The notes below the pieces were generated by a model. The model saw only the letters and a list, made by a program, of their open reading frames with translations. It searched no databases and had not been told where the DNA came from. Shown here in pieces: positions 28,466-38,049 of a stretch of 64,000 nucleotides of DNA (the first letter of the stretch is position 1; each line of letters begins with the position of its first letter). The stretch is from contig NZ_CH672414.1 of the NCBI RefSeq assembly GCF_000152785.1, forward strand, positions 957,472 through 1,021,471, in the 5' to 3' direction. The DNA comes from Yoonia vestfoldensis SKA53 (GTDB taxonomy: Bacteria; Pseudomonadota; Alphaproteobacteria; Rhodobacterales; Rhodobacteraceae). The translations under genes were made by a program, and so were the position numbers.

Positions 28466-28929
28466 GCGCTGCGGCGATCCTGCAAGCCGCGCGCGTGCGC
28501 GGTATCCTGATCGCCACCGCCGAAAGCTGCACAGGCGGGATGGTCAGTGCCGCGCTGACCGATGTGGCAGGCAGTTCTGCTGTGTTCGAGCGGGGATTCG
28601 TGACCTATACCAATGCCGCCAAGATGCAGATGCTGGGCGTGCGTGCCGCAACGCTGGAGGCGCATGGCGCCGTGTCCGAACAGGTGGCGGCAGAAATGGC
28701 GCAAGGGGCGCTGACACATTCGGCAGCAACGCTTGCGGTGTCAATCACCGGCATCGCAGGCCCCGGCGGGTCAGAGCATAAACCCGAAGGGCGCGTCTGT
28801 TTCGCAATCGCCGCGCCGGATCGCTGCACCACGCAGACAATAGAATTTGGTGCCTTGGGCCGCGCGCAGGTGCGCCAAGCCGCCCGCGATCACGCGCTGG
28901 GGGCGTTGTTGGCAGCACTCACGCCATAA
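28462..28929 (+). CDS. CinA family protein, nicotinamide-nucleotide amidase domain
   Basis: 155 aa, the stand-alone C-terminal CinA (PncC) domain that hydrolyses nicotinamide mononucleotide to nicotinic acid mononucleotide in NAD salvage. Motifs are ATAESCTGGMVSAALTDVAGSSAVFERGFVTYTNAAK (read as two segments around residues 19-54) and ITGIAGPGGSEHKPEGRV. Length fits the short CinA form. It is coupled to pgpA and its last 40 bases overlap the 3' end of the convergent START-domain gene. Confidence 0.92.
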   Translation: MSAAAILQAARVRGILIATAESCTGGMVSAALTDVAGSSAVFERGFVTYTNAAKMQMLGVRAATLEAHGAVSEQVAAEMAQGALTHSAATLAVSITGIAGPGGSEHKPEGRVCFAIAAPDRCTTQTIEFGALGRAQVRQAARDHALGALLAALTP

Positions 28930-29363
28930 AGCTCCTGCGCGCGGCGTTCAAAGGCACGCACGATCCGCTGCATCGCCTCGTTGAAAAACATACCCGCAGC
29001 CCCCTGCAACAGCCGGTTGCGGAACTCGAAATCGACAAAGAACGACACTTCGCAGCCGCCCTCTACATCGCGGAAATTCCACTGGCTTTCCATGTGCTTG
29101 AACGGGCCGTCCAGATAGGCGGTGTCGATCCGCTTGGTGGCCGGCCACAGCGTGACCTTGGAGCCGAATGTTTCGCGAAACACTTTGAACGAAATCACCA
29201 GATCGGCCAGCATCACCAGATGGTCGCCGTGATCCTTGGTGTCGCGGATGCGCGCGGCGGCCGTCCACGGCAGAAACTTTGGATAATGCGCAACATCGCC
29301 CACAAGAGCGTACATCTGGTCGGCGGAAAACGGCAAAACGCGCGTTTCGGAATGTTGTGGCAT
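28890..29363 (-). CDS. COQ10/RatA-like START domain protein
   Basis: 157 aa polyketide cyclase/START-type protein. The start MPQHSETRVLPFSADQMY, the DVAHYPKFLPW segment and the tail NRLLQGAAGMFFNEAMQRIVRAFERRA match the COQ10/RatA group. In alphaproteobacteria such proteins are thought to help ubiquinone handling in the respiratory chain; the toxin name RatA comes from E. coli. The ATG at 29363 was chosen from the family start; the open frame continues upstream without similarity. Its 3' end overlaps the cinA-like gene by 40 bases on the other strand. Confidence 0.88.
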   Translation of the reverse strand: MPQHSETRVLPFSADQMYALVGDVAHYPKFLPWTAAARIRDTKDHGDHLVMLADLVISFKVFRETFGSKVTLWPATKRIDTAYLDGPFKHMESQWNFRDVEGGCEVSFFVDFEFRNRLLQGAAGMFFNEAMQRIVRAFERRAQELYGVSAANNAPSA

Positions 29364-29498
29364 GGTCTGGCCCCTCTCGTGCGCGATGTCGGCCAAAACG
29401 CCGCCGGTTTCAAGGGCTTTGGACCATAAAGCCACCGTATGGATTGTCGCAGCCTGCATTTTACGGCACAAGGCGCAGGTCACAAACCGGAGACAAAG

Positions 29499-30044
29499 AT
29501 GCCCGCCGACCATCCCCCCTATGTCATCGACCAGATGATCAGCGCCAAATCCATTGCCGCAAGGATCGAAAGCCTTGCCCGCGAGATCGGGACCGAATTT
29601 GCCGGCACCGACAAGCTGGTCGTGGTGGGATTGTTGCGGGGGTCTTTTGTGTTCATCGCCGATCTGGTGCGCGAACTGGACCTGCCGGTCGAGGTCGATT
29701 TTCTGGAAGCCTCGTCTTATGGCGACGGCATGGACAGCAGCCGCGAGGTCCGCATTCTCAAGGACCTGCGCGGACAGATCGAAGGGCGCGATGTGCTGGT
29801 GGTCGAGGATATCGTCGATACCGGCCATACGCTGGCGCATGTCACCAAGTTTCTTGTGTCGCGCAATCCCGCGCGGCTGCGCACGATCGCCTTGCTGGAC
29901 AAACCGGCGCGCCGCGAGGTCGATTTCAAGGCCGATTGGATCGGCTTCGAAATTCCCGACGAATTCGTCGTGGGCTATGGCATCGATTACGGCCAGCGCA
30001 ACCGCAACCTGCCCTATATCGGCAAGGTCCGGTTCACGCAGTAA
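29499..30044 (+). CDS. hpt: Hypoxanthine phosphoribosyltransferase
   Basis: 181 aa. Salvages hypoxanthine (and guanine) to the nucleotide with PRPP. Type I PRTase features: [30 protein letters not shown] flexible loop, PRPP motif [17 protein letters not shown] (about residues 102-118), and the base-binding [21 protein letters not shown]. Length is typical (175-185). The start follows AAACCGGAGACAA, a usable ribosome site. It stands alone, followed by tandem palindromic repeats. Confidence 0.94.
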   Translation: MPADHPPYVIDQMISAKSIAARIESLAREIGTEFAGTDKLVVVGLLRGSFVFIADLVRELDLPVEVDFLEASSYGDGMDSSREVRILKDLRGQIEGRDVLVVEDIVDTGHTLAHVTKFLVSRNPARLRTIALLDKPARREVDFKADWIGFEIPDEFVVGYGIDYGQRNRNLPYIGKVRFTQ

Positions 30045-30062
30045 GCCGCCCCACTCTGCACC

Positions 30063-30109
30063 GGCCCCGGACCTGATCTGGGGCCTGCCCCGGACTTGAT
30101 CCGGGGCCT
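30063..30109. repeat. Two tandem REP-like palindromes after hpt
   Basis: Two near-identical palindromic units of about 23 bases abut: 30063-30086 (arms CCCCGGA and TCTGGGG) and 30087-30109 (arms CCCCGGA and TCCGGGG). GC-rich tandem palindromes behind a stop codon resemble repetitive extragenic palindromes; the copy number in the genome is unknown. Confidence 0.55.
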
Positions 30110-30149
30110 CGCGCTATTGAGTATTTTTGGAAATAAGAAGTTGCAGGCG

Positions 30150-31109
30150 TCAACCGCGCCCGAGCTTTTTATTGCGCGCATCACGCAGGCGGGCGAAATC
30201 GTCACCTGCGTGATAGGATGATCGCGTCAGCGGTGTGGCCGAGACCATCAGGAATCCCTTGCCATAAGCGGCTTTTTCATAGCCTGCAAATTCCTCGGGC
30301 GTGACGAAACGGTCAACGCGGTGGTGTTTTGGTGTGGGTTGCAGATACTGGCCGATGGTCAGAAAATCGATATCGGCGGCGCGCATGTCATCCATCACCT
30401 GCATGACGGATTGTTTATCCTCGCCCAAGCCGACCATGATGCCCGATTTGGTGAACATCGACGGGTCCAGTTCCTTGACCCGCTGCAGCAGGCGCAGGGA
30501 ATGGAAATAGCGCGCGCCGGGTCGCACCTCGGGGTAGAGGCCGGGGATTGTTTCAAGGTTGTGGTTGAACACATCGGGGCGTGCGGCGACCACGGTTTCC
30601 AGCACGGATGGATCGCAGCGGATGAAATCGGGGGTCAGGATTTCAATCGTCGTGCCGGGCGATTGGCGGCGGATCGCGCGGATCGTCTGGGCGAAATGTT
30701 CGGCCCCGCCATCGGCGATATCATCACGGTCCACCGAGGTGATGACCACATGGTTCAGCCCCAGTTTCTTGACCGCATCGGCCACGCGGCCCGGTTCAAA
30801 GACATCCAGCGCCTCGGGCGGTTTGCCGGTGGCAATGTTGCAAAAGGTACAGGCGCGGGTGCAAACTTCGCCCATGATCATCATGGTGGCATGGCCTTGG
30901 GACCAGCATTCGCCGACATTCGGGCAACCTGCCTCTTCGCAAACGGTCACCAGTTTATGTTCACGCATAATGTCGCGGGTGGTTTTATAGCCTTCGGAGG
31001 TCGGGGCCTTGACCCTGATCCAATCGGGTTTCTTGGGTTGCGGCGCATCCGCGCGGCGCTGTTTTTCCGGATGACGCTGGGCCGGAATCTTCAGATCGCG
31101 TGGGGACAT
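30150..31109 (-). CDS. lipA: Lipoyl synthase
   Basis: 319 aa radical-SAM enzyme that inserts two sulfurs into octanoyl groups on lipoyl domains. The auxiliary cluster motif is [12 protein letters not shown] (C-x4-C-x5-C), the radical-SAM motif CTRACTFC at about residue 87, and the C-terminal SSYHAGDDF serine motif. Length fits LipA (about 315-325). Monocistronic; a short palindrome lies 13 bases upstream of the start. Confidence 0.96.
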   Translation of the reverse strand: MSPRDLKIPAQRHPEKQRRADAPQPKKPDWIRVKAPTSEGYKTTRDIMREHKLVTVCEEAGCPNVGECWSQGHATMMIMGEVCTRACTFCNIATGKPPEALDVFEPGRVADAVKKLGLNHVVITSVDRDDIADGGAEHFAQTIRAIRRQSPGTTIEILTPDFIRCDPSVLETVVAARPDVFNHNLETIPGLYPEVRPGARYFHSLRLLQRVKELDPSMFTKSGIMVGLGEDKQSVMQVMDDMRAADIDFLTIGQYLQPTPKHHRVDRFVTPEEFAGYEKAAYGKGFLMVSATPLTRSSYHAGDDFARLRDARNKKLGRG

Positions 31110-31121
31110 GTTTTCGCTCCG

Positions 31122-31137
31122 GTAAGATATGTCTTAC
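31122..31137. promoter_or_regulatory. Palindrome just upstream of lipA
   Basis: GTAAGA-TATG-TCTTAC, six-bp perfect arms, ends or begins 13 bases before the lipA ATG. It could be an operator or a hairpin near the transcript start. No regulator can be named. Confidence 0.3.
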
Positions 31138-31211
31138 AGCTAGCCCTGCGCGCGTGATTTGTCCAATGCCAACGATGGCCCGCATGGCGGACCTGTGCGC
31201 GGCGCATGGGA

Positions 31212-32348
31212 TCAGCCGATCAACGGGCCATAGCGTCCCTGGGTCTGCGCATAATGCCGCGCCAGCCGGTCCAATGCGATGCGCAGCACGATCTTGCCCG
31301 ACCGCGCCGACCAGCCCATGGTCTTTTCGGTCTGTTCCAGACCTTCGAGCAGGCAGCAGCAGCGCAGCACCACATCGCCCAGACCGGGGCCAAGATCGGC
31401 CAGCGCGGCGCGCACCCTGTCATAGGCCGCCTTGGCTGCAGGTGCTGCATCTGCGCGCAATGCCGGGACCTGCCCGATTGCGGCCTGATCCCAGCCTGTT
31501 GCATCGCCGGTGGCCAGCTGTGCAAGTTCAAAATCCTCGCGCAGCCGTTCGCCGGTGGTGACCAGATCGCGCGACAAGAACAGCGCGCCATCGCGGTCGC
31601 GCCGCCGGGCCAGCCCGATCAATGGGCTTTCGGTGACGTGATAGCGGATCGGGCCACGGTGATCGTGATCCAGAGTGACGATGTCCCAGCCCGTATCATC
31701 CGCCGCTGAGCTGGGTTTGTCGCCAAACCCACCGGCGCGGTTTTCGTCCTGCGCCGTGAACCGTCGCAGCGCCGCACGGCCGGTCGCGGTGATGAAATAG
31801 CGCGCAACCCGCGCATCGGGGTCAGTGCAGGCGATCCAGTCTTTCAACGCCATGGCTTGGGCGATTTCGCGGTCCACACTGGTGGTGCGCAGCTGGTCGC
31901 CGGCCTGACCCTGCCGCACCACCACAGCTGTCGGCATGTCGCGCGCCGCCGCCAGCACCGCCCCCGGTTCGCACAACCGGCGCAGAATGCGCCGCGCCTC
32001 TTGGTCGATGCGGGCTTGTGTCAGGGGTGCGGTCTGGTCGGGCGCCGTCTGGTCGGGCGCGGGCAGATAGGCATCGCGGGTCATTGGTCCGGTTCCTTTC
32101 GACGGGTGGCGGGGTACGGCGCTGGCTTGCGCCGACAGTGATTTCAACGCACCATCAATCAGCAGGTCATCACGGCGGATTTCCAGCTTGCGGACCTGGC
32201 GCAGCACCGTGGAAGGGTGACAATCCTGCGCCCGCGCAAGGGCGCGGATCGACATGCCGTCCTCTGTATGCACCAGATAATTGCGGACCGCCTCTGGCAC
32301 CCAAGCGGGGTAAGTATCGGACCGTTCTGGCCCCGGCCGTACCGTCAT
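31212..32348 (-). CDS. DUF6456 domain protein with N-terminal helix-turn-helix
   Basis: 378 aa. Residues about 10-55 form an HTH (VRNYLVHTEDGMSIRALARAQDCHPSTVLRQVRKLE); the C-terminal half, from about residue 190, is the DUF6456 region with RRDRDGALFLSRDLVTTGERLREDFELAQL. It is probably a DNA-binding regulator found widely in Rhodobacterales. The ATG at 32348 was chosen for the ribosome site AGGAAAGGAACAGGAAA; an upstream extension is possible. Two adjacent PDQTA units at about residues 110-119 derive from a 15-base tandem duplication near 32031-32060. Divergent from the DUF6477 gene. Confidence 0.82.
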   Translation of the reverse strand: MTVRPGPERSDTYPAWVPEAVRNYLVHTEDGMSIRALARAQDCHPSTVLRQVRKLEIRRDDLLIDGALKSLSAQASAVPRHPSKGTGPMTRDAYLPAPDQTAPDQTAPLTQARIDQEARRILRRLCEPGAVLAAARDMPTAVVVRQGQAGDQLRTTSVDREIAQAMALKDWIACTDPDARVARYFITATGRAALRRFTAQDENRAGGFGDKPSSAADDTGWDIVTLDHDHRGPIRYHVTESPLIGLARRRDRDGALFLSRDLVTTGERLREDFELAQLATGDATGWDQAAIGQVPALRADAAPAAKAAYDRVRAALADLGPGLGDVVLRCCCLLEGLEQTEKTMGWSARSGKIVLRIALDRLARHYAQTQGRYGPLIG

Positions 32349-32566
32349 TTTCCTGTTCCTTTCCTGTCCGCATCCGTTCAGGCCAAGCCCGCGACTCAAC
32401 CTAAAGAGTATAAAGACCAATGTGCCAACGCAGCTTTGCGTCCGTCAATCATTGTTACGAAAGGATAAATAAATCTGAGGGCAGCGTTCTTAACTTTTGA
32501 TGAATAGGCAACGCCCGTGCAGGTTGTGCCATGCTGTCCCCAGACGTTTTATTGAAAGGCCTGCCC

Positions 32567-32905
32567 ATGCTTGATGTCATGACCCTGATCCGCAATCTGC
32601 GCCGCCCAACCCTGCTTGCGAGGGCTGCGCGTTTCGGCGCGGATGACTATCGCCGCGACGCGGTGCTGCCGCGTTTATTGAAAACCGAAAAGGTGCCACG
32701 GCCTGCGGCAGCGGTGATCGCATTGCTGGACCTCGAAGCCGCGACCGAGGCCAAAAGACGCGCAAAAGCGGGCGATTATTCGCCCGCCCGCCATGTCGAA
32801 TTGCTGATCGCCATCACCGGCGAGGCGCGGATGCTGACAGCGACCGCACCCCGTGCGGTTCAGGCAAAAGCGTCAGGCATGGACGCCTTTTTTTCCGCCA
32901 CATAG
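32567..32905 (+). CDS. DUF6477 family protein
   Basis: 112 aa small basic protein beginning MLDVMTLIRNLRRPTLLARAARFG, then a helix-rich middle DLEAATEAKRRAKAGDYSPARHVELLIAI. This pattern is typical of a Rhodobacterales-restricted family without known function. The ATG at 32567 is preceded by GAAAGG; an upstream in-frame ATG at 32531 is less likely. Divergent from DUF6456, as is often the case for this pair, and its last 46 bases overlap the 3' end of the convergent methyltransferase gene. Confidence 0.78.
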   Translation: MLDVMTLIRNLRRPTLLARAARFGADDYRRDAVLPRLLKTEKVPRPAAAVIALLDLEAATEAKRRAKAGDYSPARHVELLIAITGEARMLTATAPRAVQAKASGMDAFFSAT

Positions 32906-34410
32906 GCGCGCAGGCGCGCCTCGATCTCGGGATCAAGGGGGGGCTGCTGATAGGTGTCGATCAGTTTCTTGACCCGCGCACTGGCCAGGGCGACCGTGTC
33001 ACGCGCGCCTTCTTCGTCCCAGGTCTCGAAGGGTTTGTAATCGAACAGGTCCGACCGCCAGAACGCCGCCTTGAAATTCGATTGCGTATGTTCGCAGCCC
33101 AGAAAATGCCCGCCGGGGCCAACCTCGGCCAAGGCATCCATGGCCTGCCCGTTTTCAGACATATCCACGCCGCGCGCGAAATGGTGCAAGGTGCCCAATT
33201 GGTCGGCGTCCATCACGAATTTTTCAAAACTGGCGACCAGCCCGCCTTCGAGCCAGCCGCAGGCATGCAGCATGAAATTCACACCCGACAGCAGCCCCAT
33301 GTTCAGGCTATGCGCGGTTTCATAGGCGGCCTGCGCATCGGGCAGTTTCGATCCGCAGAACGACCCTGCCGATCGGTAAGGCAGCCCCATCCGCCGCGCC
33401 AATTGCCCCGCGCCATAAGTGATCTGGCTGGCCTCTGGCGTGCCAAAGGTCGGCGCGCCGGAGTTCATGTCGATGGAGGCGACGAACGTGCCAAACACCA
33501 CCGGCGCACCGGGGCGCACCAATTGGGAATAAGCGACACCCGCCATCACCTCGGCCAGCACCTGCGTCAGCGTGCCAGCGACAGATACAGGCGCCATCGC
33601 GCCGCCGACGATGAAGGGGCTGATGATGCTGGCTTGATTATGGCGCGCGAAAACTTCCAGCGCGCCCATCATCACGGAATCAAAGGTCAGCGGCGAATTG
33701 ATATTGATCAGCGATGTCATCACCGTGTTGTCACGCACAAAATCGGCACCAAACAGGATTTCGCACATCTCGATACTGTCTTGCGCGCGGCTGGGTTCGG
33801 TCACGGACCCCATGAAGGGTTTGTCGCTCAGCACCATATGCGCCAGCAGCATGTCCAGATGCCGCTTGTTCACCGGAATATCGGTCGGTTCGCACACGGT
33901 GCCGCCCGAATGATGCAGCCATTTCGACATATAGCCCAGTTTCACGAATTTTTCGAAATCGGCCATTGTCGCATAACGCCGCCCACCTTCGGCGTCGCGC
34001 ACAAAGGGGGGGCCGTAAACCGGCGCCAGCACCAGGTTCTTGCCGCCGACCACGACATTGCGGTCAGGGTTGCGCGCGTGCTGGACATATTCGGAGGGCG
34101 CGGTGGCACACAGCTTGCGCGCCAGCCCGCGCGGGATGCGCACACGTTCGCCATCGATTTCGGCCCCTGCGGCCCGCCACAAGTCGAGCGCGGCAGGGTT
34201 ATCGACGAAATTCACACCGATTTCGGCCAGCACGGTTTCGGCATTCGCCTCGATCACCTGCAGGGCCTCTTCGGTCAGGACCTCGTAATTGGGGATATTG
34301 CGTTCGATGTATTTTGCGGTCTCGACGCTGACCGCCGTGCGTTCGGCCCGCCGCGCGGCCCCGCCGCCACCGCGCGCGCGACGTGGTGAAATGACTGATG
34401 CATCCGACAT
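32860..34410 (-). CDS. Trimethylamine methyltransferase (MttB) family protein, non-pyrrolysine type
   Basis: 516 aa. MttB-superfamily TIM barrel that in related enzymes transfers a methyl group from a quaternary or tertiary amine to a corrinoid protein. Recognisable parts are [51 protein letters not shown], and [29 protein letters not shown]. No in-frame amber codon interrupts it, so it belongs with the MtgB-like enzymes acting on glycine betaine or similar compounds. No corrinoid protein gene is adjacent. A basic glycine/arginine-rich N-terminus (residues 8-25) is a lineage feature. Confidence 0.88.
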   Translation of the reverse strand: MSDASVISPRRARGGGGAARRAERTAVSVETAKYIERNIPNYEVLTEEALQVIEANAETVLAEIGVNFVDNPAALDLWRAAGAEIDGERVRIPRGLARKLCATAPSEYVQHARNPDRNVVVGGKNLVLAPVYGPPFVRDAEGGRRYATMADFEKFVKLGYMSKWLHHSGGTVCEPTDIPVNKRHLDMLLAHMVLSDKPFMGSVTEPSRAQDSIEMCEILFGADFVRDNTVMTSLININSPLTFDSVMMGALEVFARHNQASIISPFIVGGAMAPVSVAGTLTQVLAEVMAGVAYSQLVRPGAPVVFGTFVASIDMNSGAPTFGTPEASQITYGAGQLARRMGLPYRSAGSFCGSKLPDAQAAYETAHSLNMGLLSGVNFMLHACGWLEGGLVASFEKFVMDADQLGTLHHFARGVDMSENGQAMDALAEVGPGGHFLGCEHTQSNFKAAFWRSDLFDYKPFETWDEEGARDTVALASARVKKLIDTYQQPPLDPEIEARLRAYVAEKKASMPDAFA

Positions 34411-34560
34411 GGCGATTCCTCTTTGGGCAAAGTTCGGGTCTTTCTAGCGCCACCGCTGCCCGCGCCCTGCCGTATTTACGCCCCTTCAGACGCGAAAACG
34501 ACATCTGCGCTGCGCGTCTTGCTCTTGCACAGGGGCGCGACTGGCTTTACCGACTGCGGC

Positions 34561-36120
34561 ATGGAAAACAGCACATATGAACGCTTGCTGATCATTGATT
34601 TCGGCAGCCAGGTGACACAATTGATCGCGCGACGTCTGCGCGAGCTGAATGTCTATTGCGAAATTCACCCGTTCAACAAGGTGACGGATGCATTTCTGAC
34701 CGAATTCGCGCCCAAGGCGGTGATTTTTTCGGGCGGGCCCGCGTCGGTTTTTGCGGATGGCGCACCGATGCCGCCGCAATCGGTGTTCGATCTCGGCGTG
34801 CCGATTTTGGGCATCTGCTATGGCCAGCAGGTGATGATGCATGTGCTGGGCGGCAAGGTCGAGCGTGGCCACGGCACCGCCGAATTCGGCCGCGCCTTTG
34901 TGACGCCAGTGGAAAAGCTAGACCTGCTGGACGGCTGGTTCTTGACCGAGCGTGAACAGGTCTGGATGAGCCATGGCGACCATGTCTCTGCCATCGCCCC
35001 CGGTTTTGCCGTTTACGGCACATCGCCCAATGCACCATTCGCGATCACGGCCGATGTGAAGCGGCATTTCTATGCCGTGCAATTCCACCCCGAGGTGCAT
35101 CACACCCCGAACGGCGCGCGGCTTTATGAAAATTTCGTGCGCATTGCGGGTTTTTCCGGCGATTGGACGATGAGCGCTTACCGCGAACAGGCCATCGCCG
35201 CGATCCGCGAACAGGTGGGCGACAAGCAGGTGATCTGCGGGTTGTCGGGGGGCGTTGATTCCTCTGTCGCCGCCGTGCTGATCCACGAGGCGATCGGCGA
35301 CCAGCTGACCTGCGTTTTCGTCGATCACGGGCTTTTGCGGCAAGGCGAGGCCGAAGAGGTCGTCACCATGTTCCGCGACCATTACCAGATGCCGCTGATC
35401 CACGCCGATGAAAAGGAACTGTTCCTTGGCAAGCTGGATGGTGTCAGCGACCCCGAAACCAAGCGCAAGATCATCGGCGGGTTGTTCATCGACGTATTCC
35501 AGAAATACGCCAATGGCATCGAAGGGGCGGAATTTCTTGCTCAAGGCACGCTTTATCCCGATGTGATCGAATCGGTGTCGTTTTCAGGTGGCCCGTCTGT
35601 GACGATCAAAAGCCACCACAACGTCGGCGGCCTGCCTGAAAAGATGGGGTTGAAACTGGTCGAACCCCTGCGCGAATTGTTCAAGGACGAAGTGCGCGCG
35701 CTTGGCGCCGAACTTGGCCTGCCGCCCAGCTTCATCGGGCGCCACCCCTTCCCTGGCCCCGGCCTTGCCATCCGCTGCCCGGGCGAGATTACCCGCGAAA
35801 AGCTGGACATCCTGCGCAAGGCCGATGCGGTGTTCATCGACCAGATCCGCAAACACGGGCTGTATGATGATATCTGGCAGGCCTTCGTCGCGATCCTGCC
35901 GGTGCGCACGGTGGGCGTGATGGGCGACGGGCGCACCTATGATTTTGCCTGTGCGCTGCGCGCGGTCACATCGGTGGACGGGATGACGGCGGATTATTAC
36001 CCTTTCACCCATGATTTTCTGGGCGAAACCGCCACACGGATCATCAACGAGGTGCAGGGCATCAACCGCGTGACCTATGACATCACATCCAAACCCCCCG
36101 GCACGATCGAGTGGGAGTAA
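34561..36120 (+). CDS. guaA: GMP synthase (glutamine-hydrolysing)
   Basis: 519 aa. Amidates XMP to GMP. The N-terminal class I glutaminase domain has [17 protein letters not shown] with the nucleophile Cys and the His-Glu pair in [10 protein letters not shown]; the ATP-pyrophosphatase domain has the P-loop [11 protein letters not shown] at about residue 229; the C-terminal dimerisation domain ends [20 protein letters not shown] at 34561 fits the family start. A strong terminator follows. The 3' end of guaA is a known integration site for genomic islands, and accessory DNA does begin right after it. Confidence 0.97.
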   Translation: MENSTYERLLIIDFGSQVTQLIARRLRELNVYCEIHPFNKVTDAFLTEFAPKAVIFSGGPASVFADGAPMPPQSVFDLGVPILGICYGQQVMMHVLGGKVERGHGTAEFGRAFVTPVEKLDLLDGWFLTEREQVWMSHGDHVSAIAPGFAVYGTSPNAPFAITADVKRHFYAVQFHPEVHHTPNGARLYENFVRIAGFSGDWTMSAYREQAIAAIREQVGDKQVICGLSGGVDSSVAAVLIHEAIGDQLTCVFVDHGLLRQGEAEEVVTMFRDHYQMPLIHADEKELFLGKLDGVSDPETKRKIIGGLFIDVFQKYANGIEGAEFLAQGTLYPDVIESVSFSGGPSVTIKSHHNVGGLPEKMGLKLVEPLRELFKDEVRALGAELGLPPSFIGRHPFPGPGLAIRCPGEITREKLDILRKADAVFIDQIRKHGLYDDIWQAFVAILPVRTVGVMGDGRTYDFACALRAVTSVDGMTADYYPFTHDFLGETATRIINEVQGINRVTYDITSKPPGTIEWE

Positions 36121-36126
36121 ACACAA

Positions 36127-36156
36127 AACGCCGCCCCTGATCCGGGCGGCGTTTTT
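36127..36156. terminator. Intrinsic terminator of guaA
   Basis: Perfect 10-bp stem AACGCCGCCC / GGGCGGCGTT with a 7-base loop followed by TTT on the plus strand; an A-run precedes the stem, so it can also work on the minus strand. Confidence 0.88.
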
Positions 36157-36638
36157 GTTTCGTTGCAGCTTGCGAAGATGTGGCACCCGATGGGATTGAA
36201 ACCAGTGCCTTCGGCCTTGCAGGGCGAGTACATCACCCCCTGAAAGCCGCGCGCATGCACCGCGATGCATCATTTCGGTTTATGGATGTCTTTACTTTCT
36301 TCGCTCATCCTTGGGCCGAACGTTTCAATCGCAGATCTGTTCTTTGTTGAACCGGCGCCCTAGGCGACTGGTATGTCCAAGTTTCCAAAAAGCACGATCA
36401 ATGCCCTCAGACACCACAAGATATAGCTTTGGCATGGTACCACGCCGGGACGGGCGGGCAAACTGGCCATGAATGTCAGTGAACAAAGATTAGACCCGTA
36501 ACTGTCCAGTGACCGCTGAAAGACGCAAGCGCGACGAACGCAGGCCGTTGATCGCGGGGCGAATCGCGCGTCACCTTGACTTTCGACTGGGCAGGATCAT
36601 AGTCGTAGCCCCCCGCCATCACGCGTTGGGGAGATCGG

Positions 36639-36806
36639 ATGGATCTCTCGAATCCTTGGCGGATCATCCGCGATGCCGCTGGCCTGCTTTCGGATATCGG
36701 GCTGCACGTGCTGCGACACTCAGATTGCGATGAACACCGCCGAGGCGGCTGCGCTCCTGTCTGCCCTTGTGGACGGTCATCGGATCATGAAGATGGGTCA
36801 GCATGA
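36639..36806 (+). pseudogene. Possible tyrosine-recombinase C-terminal remnant
   Basis: A 55-codon frame contains NPWRIIRDAAGLLSDIGLHVLRHS (residues 5-28), which resembles the recombinase segment W-R-x-I-R-x-x-A-G-L ... L-H-D-L-R-H-S that carries the His-x-x-Arg catalytic pair. Similarity stops after LRHS and the expected tyrosine region is not found in any frame, so if genuine it is a decayed fragment of an island integrase next to guaA. Confidence 0.35.
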
Positions 36807-37053
36807 TAACCAAAACGTTGTAAGATGGACTGTTAAGGACCTGCCGAGACCAAAGCCGGACGAAGTCGAAGACGATGCGCATTAGTGATGATCGCCCAGA
36901 CGACGCTGTTCTGATATTTTTGCCCGTAGGTGCAAGGTTCAAGGGCCAGCCAAAACAGTTGCCCCAATATTTAAGGGAATTGATGCTTACCAAACTTTAG
37001 AACCTATGAAACTGCTCCTCATTTACATGAAAATTAGTAGAGGTGTTGTTTGC

Positions 37054-37095
37054 GTTTGGAGTGCAATTAGATCGCGTATTATCTGCACTCCAAAC
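37054..37095. repeat. Perfect 12-bp inverted repeat with AT-rich spacer
   Basis: GTTTGGAGTGCA (37054-37065) and TGCACTCCAAAC (37084-37095) are exact inverse copies separated by 18 bases containing the palindrome-like ATCGCG. No T-run follows, so it is not a plain terminator. It could be an operator, a recombination site arm or a partition-type site. Confidence 0.6.
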
Positions 37096-37758
37096 ACACG
37101 CTCCCAAGGGCGTCTCGCGGTGGTTCTAAGAGCTAAATCATCTATACGTTGATTAGGACGGAAGCTGCCAGAATCTCAGAAATCGACTTTTTCGTAGATC
37201 TGAACTGTGCTTGCTGATCGTTTAAACGGCCAAAGAAAAAGTTCTCCATTTCAACAATAGCTTAGGCGGCTGTTTGTCAATATGGCGCTCATGCGTACAA
37301 ACATTGGTATCGATTTCATCTTTCCCAGCAAACAAGGAACTGGGCCAATCTCGTAGGTAGCCGTGGCGAAGGCCCCGCGCGTAATAGAAGCCTCTGGAAC
37401 GCCACGCGGCTTGCACATCTCATTTGCAGATTAGTTCAAGAGATAGGGTCTTATGGCTATGTATTTGCGAAGATTTTCTGTGGTCACAAGCTTGGCGGAT
37501 GAGTTGAAAACAACCAAGCCGAGCCTGATCTCCGAGATTAAAGACAGTCAATAGCGGCCAAATGACGCATTTTACGCGTTCTGATTGATATTACACTACA
37601 TCTTTTGCGGCGGACGAGCGGCGATTGATGAAAATTTATTGGCAGTGTTGACACAAATTTCTATCGATATAAAACTATCAAACTGAAACTTATACCGCTT
37701 GTCTACATCTTCACTAAGAGATCACCAACACTGTTTCCACTGAATGGAGCAAAACGCA

Positions 37759-38049
37759 GTGAACAACAAAATAGCGGGTCTGCGTAACATGCTTTGGCAG
37801 ATGGAAGTCGAGTTTGGGCTTGAAAAGCTCTCTCAGCCTCAAAAAGACGTGTTCTATGCTGCCTGTCTAGCCGCAGATGATGACCAGTTGGTCCACAGCG
37901 ACACTATAAAACGGCACCCAATACTCTCACTCATGTCACGACCAACTTTCTACCGGGCATTAAAGGAGCTCGTCGACAAAGACCTCATGAAAAGAGAGGG
38001 GCCGCGCAAAGATGGCCGCTACCTCGTAAACGCTAGATTGCCCCTGTGA
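37759..38049 (+). CDS. Winged-helix DNA-binding protein (small)
   Basis: 96 aa. An N-terminal helix MNNKIAGLRNMLWQMEVEFGLEKLS precedes QKDVFYAACLAA, then HPILSLMSRPTFYRALKELVDKDLMKREGPRKDGRYLV (two motifs of a winged helix: recognition helix SRPTFYRALKELV and a wing KREGPRKDGRYLV). It resembles MarR/GntR-like winged-helix proteins of Rhodobacterales. The GTG at 37759 was preferred because GGAG lies eight bases before it; an ATG at 37744 in the same frame has no ribosome site. Its stop overlaps the GTG start of the membrane gene by four bases. Confidence 0.65.
   Translation: MNNKIAGLRNMLWQMEVEFGLEKLSQPQKDVFYAACLAADDDQLVHSDTIKRHPILSLMSRPTFYRALKELVDKDLMKREGPRKDGRYLVNARLPL

Larger units (their letters stand above)
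36161..37743. other. Gene-poor region after guaA (1.6 kb)
   Basis: No convincing gene is seen. The first 100 bases contain a hairpin (GGCAC 36182-36186 with GTGCC 36205-36209) that reads on the minus strand like a tRNA T-arm without a matching acceptor. A decayed recombinase-like frame lies at 36639-36806. A 41-codon frame at 36875-37000 and a 64-codon minus frame at 37222-37416 match nothing I recognise. A 12-bp inverted repeat lies at 37054-37095. A TTGACA at 37648-37653 is a possible promoter element for the following pair. Base composition is visibly more AT-rich than the core genes to the left. Confidence 0.6.

Noticed and set aside
32860..34410. Pyrrolysine-containing methyltransferase
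   Set aside because: The frame has no internal amber codon, so it is the non-pyrrolysine type.
36175..36250. tRNA gene on the minus strand
   Set aside because: Only a T-arm-like segment is visible; the acceptor partner, D-arm and a proper anticodon stem are lacking.
36075..36260. Small minus-strand frame containing [13 protein letters not shown]
   Set aside because: This sequence is the reverse reading of the guaA 3' end and terminator, a recurrent false gene call.
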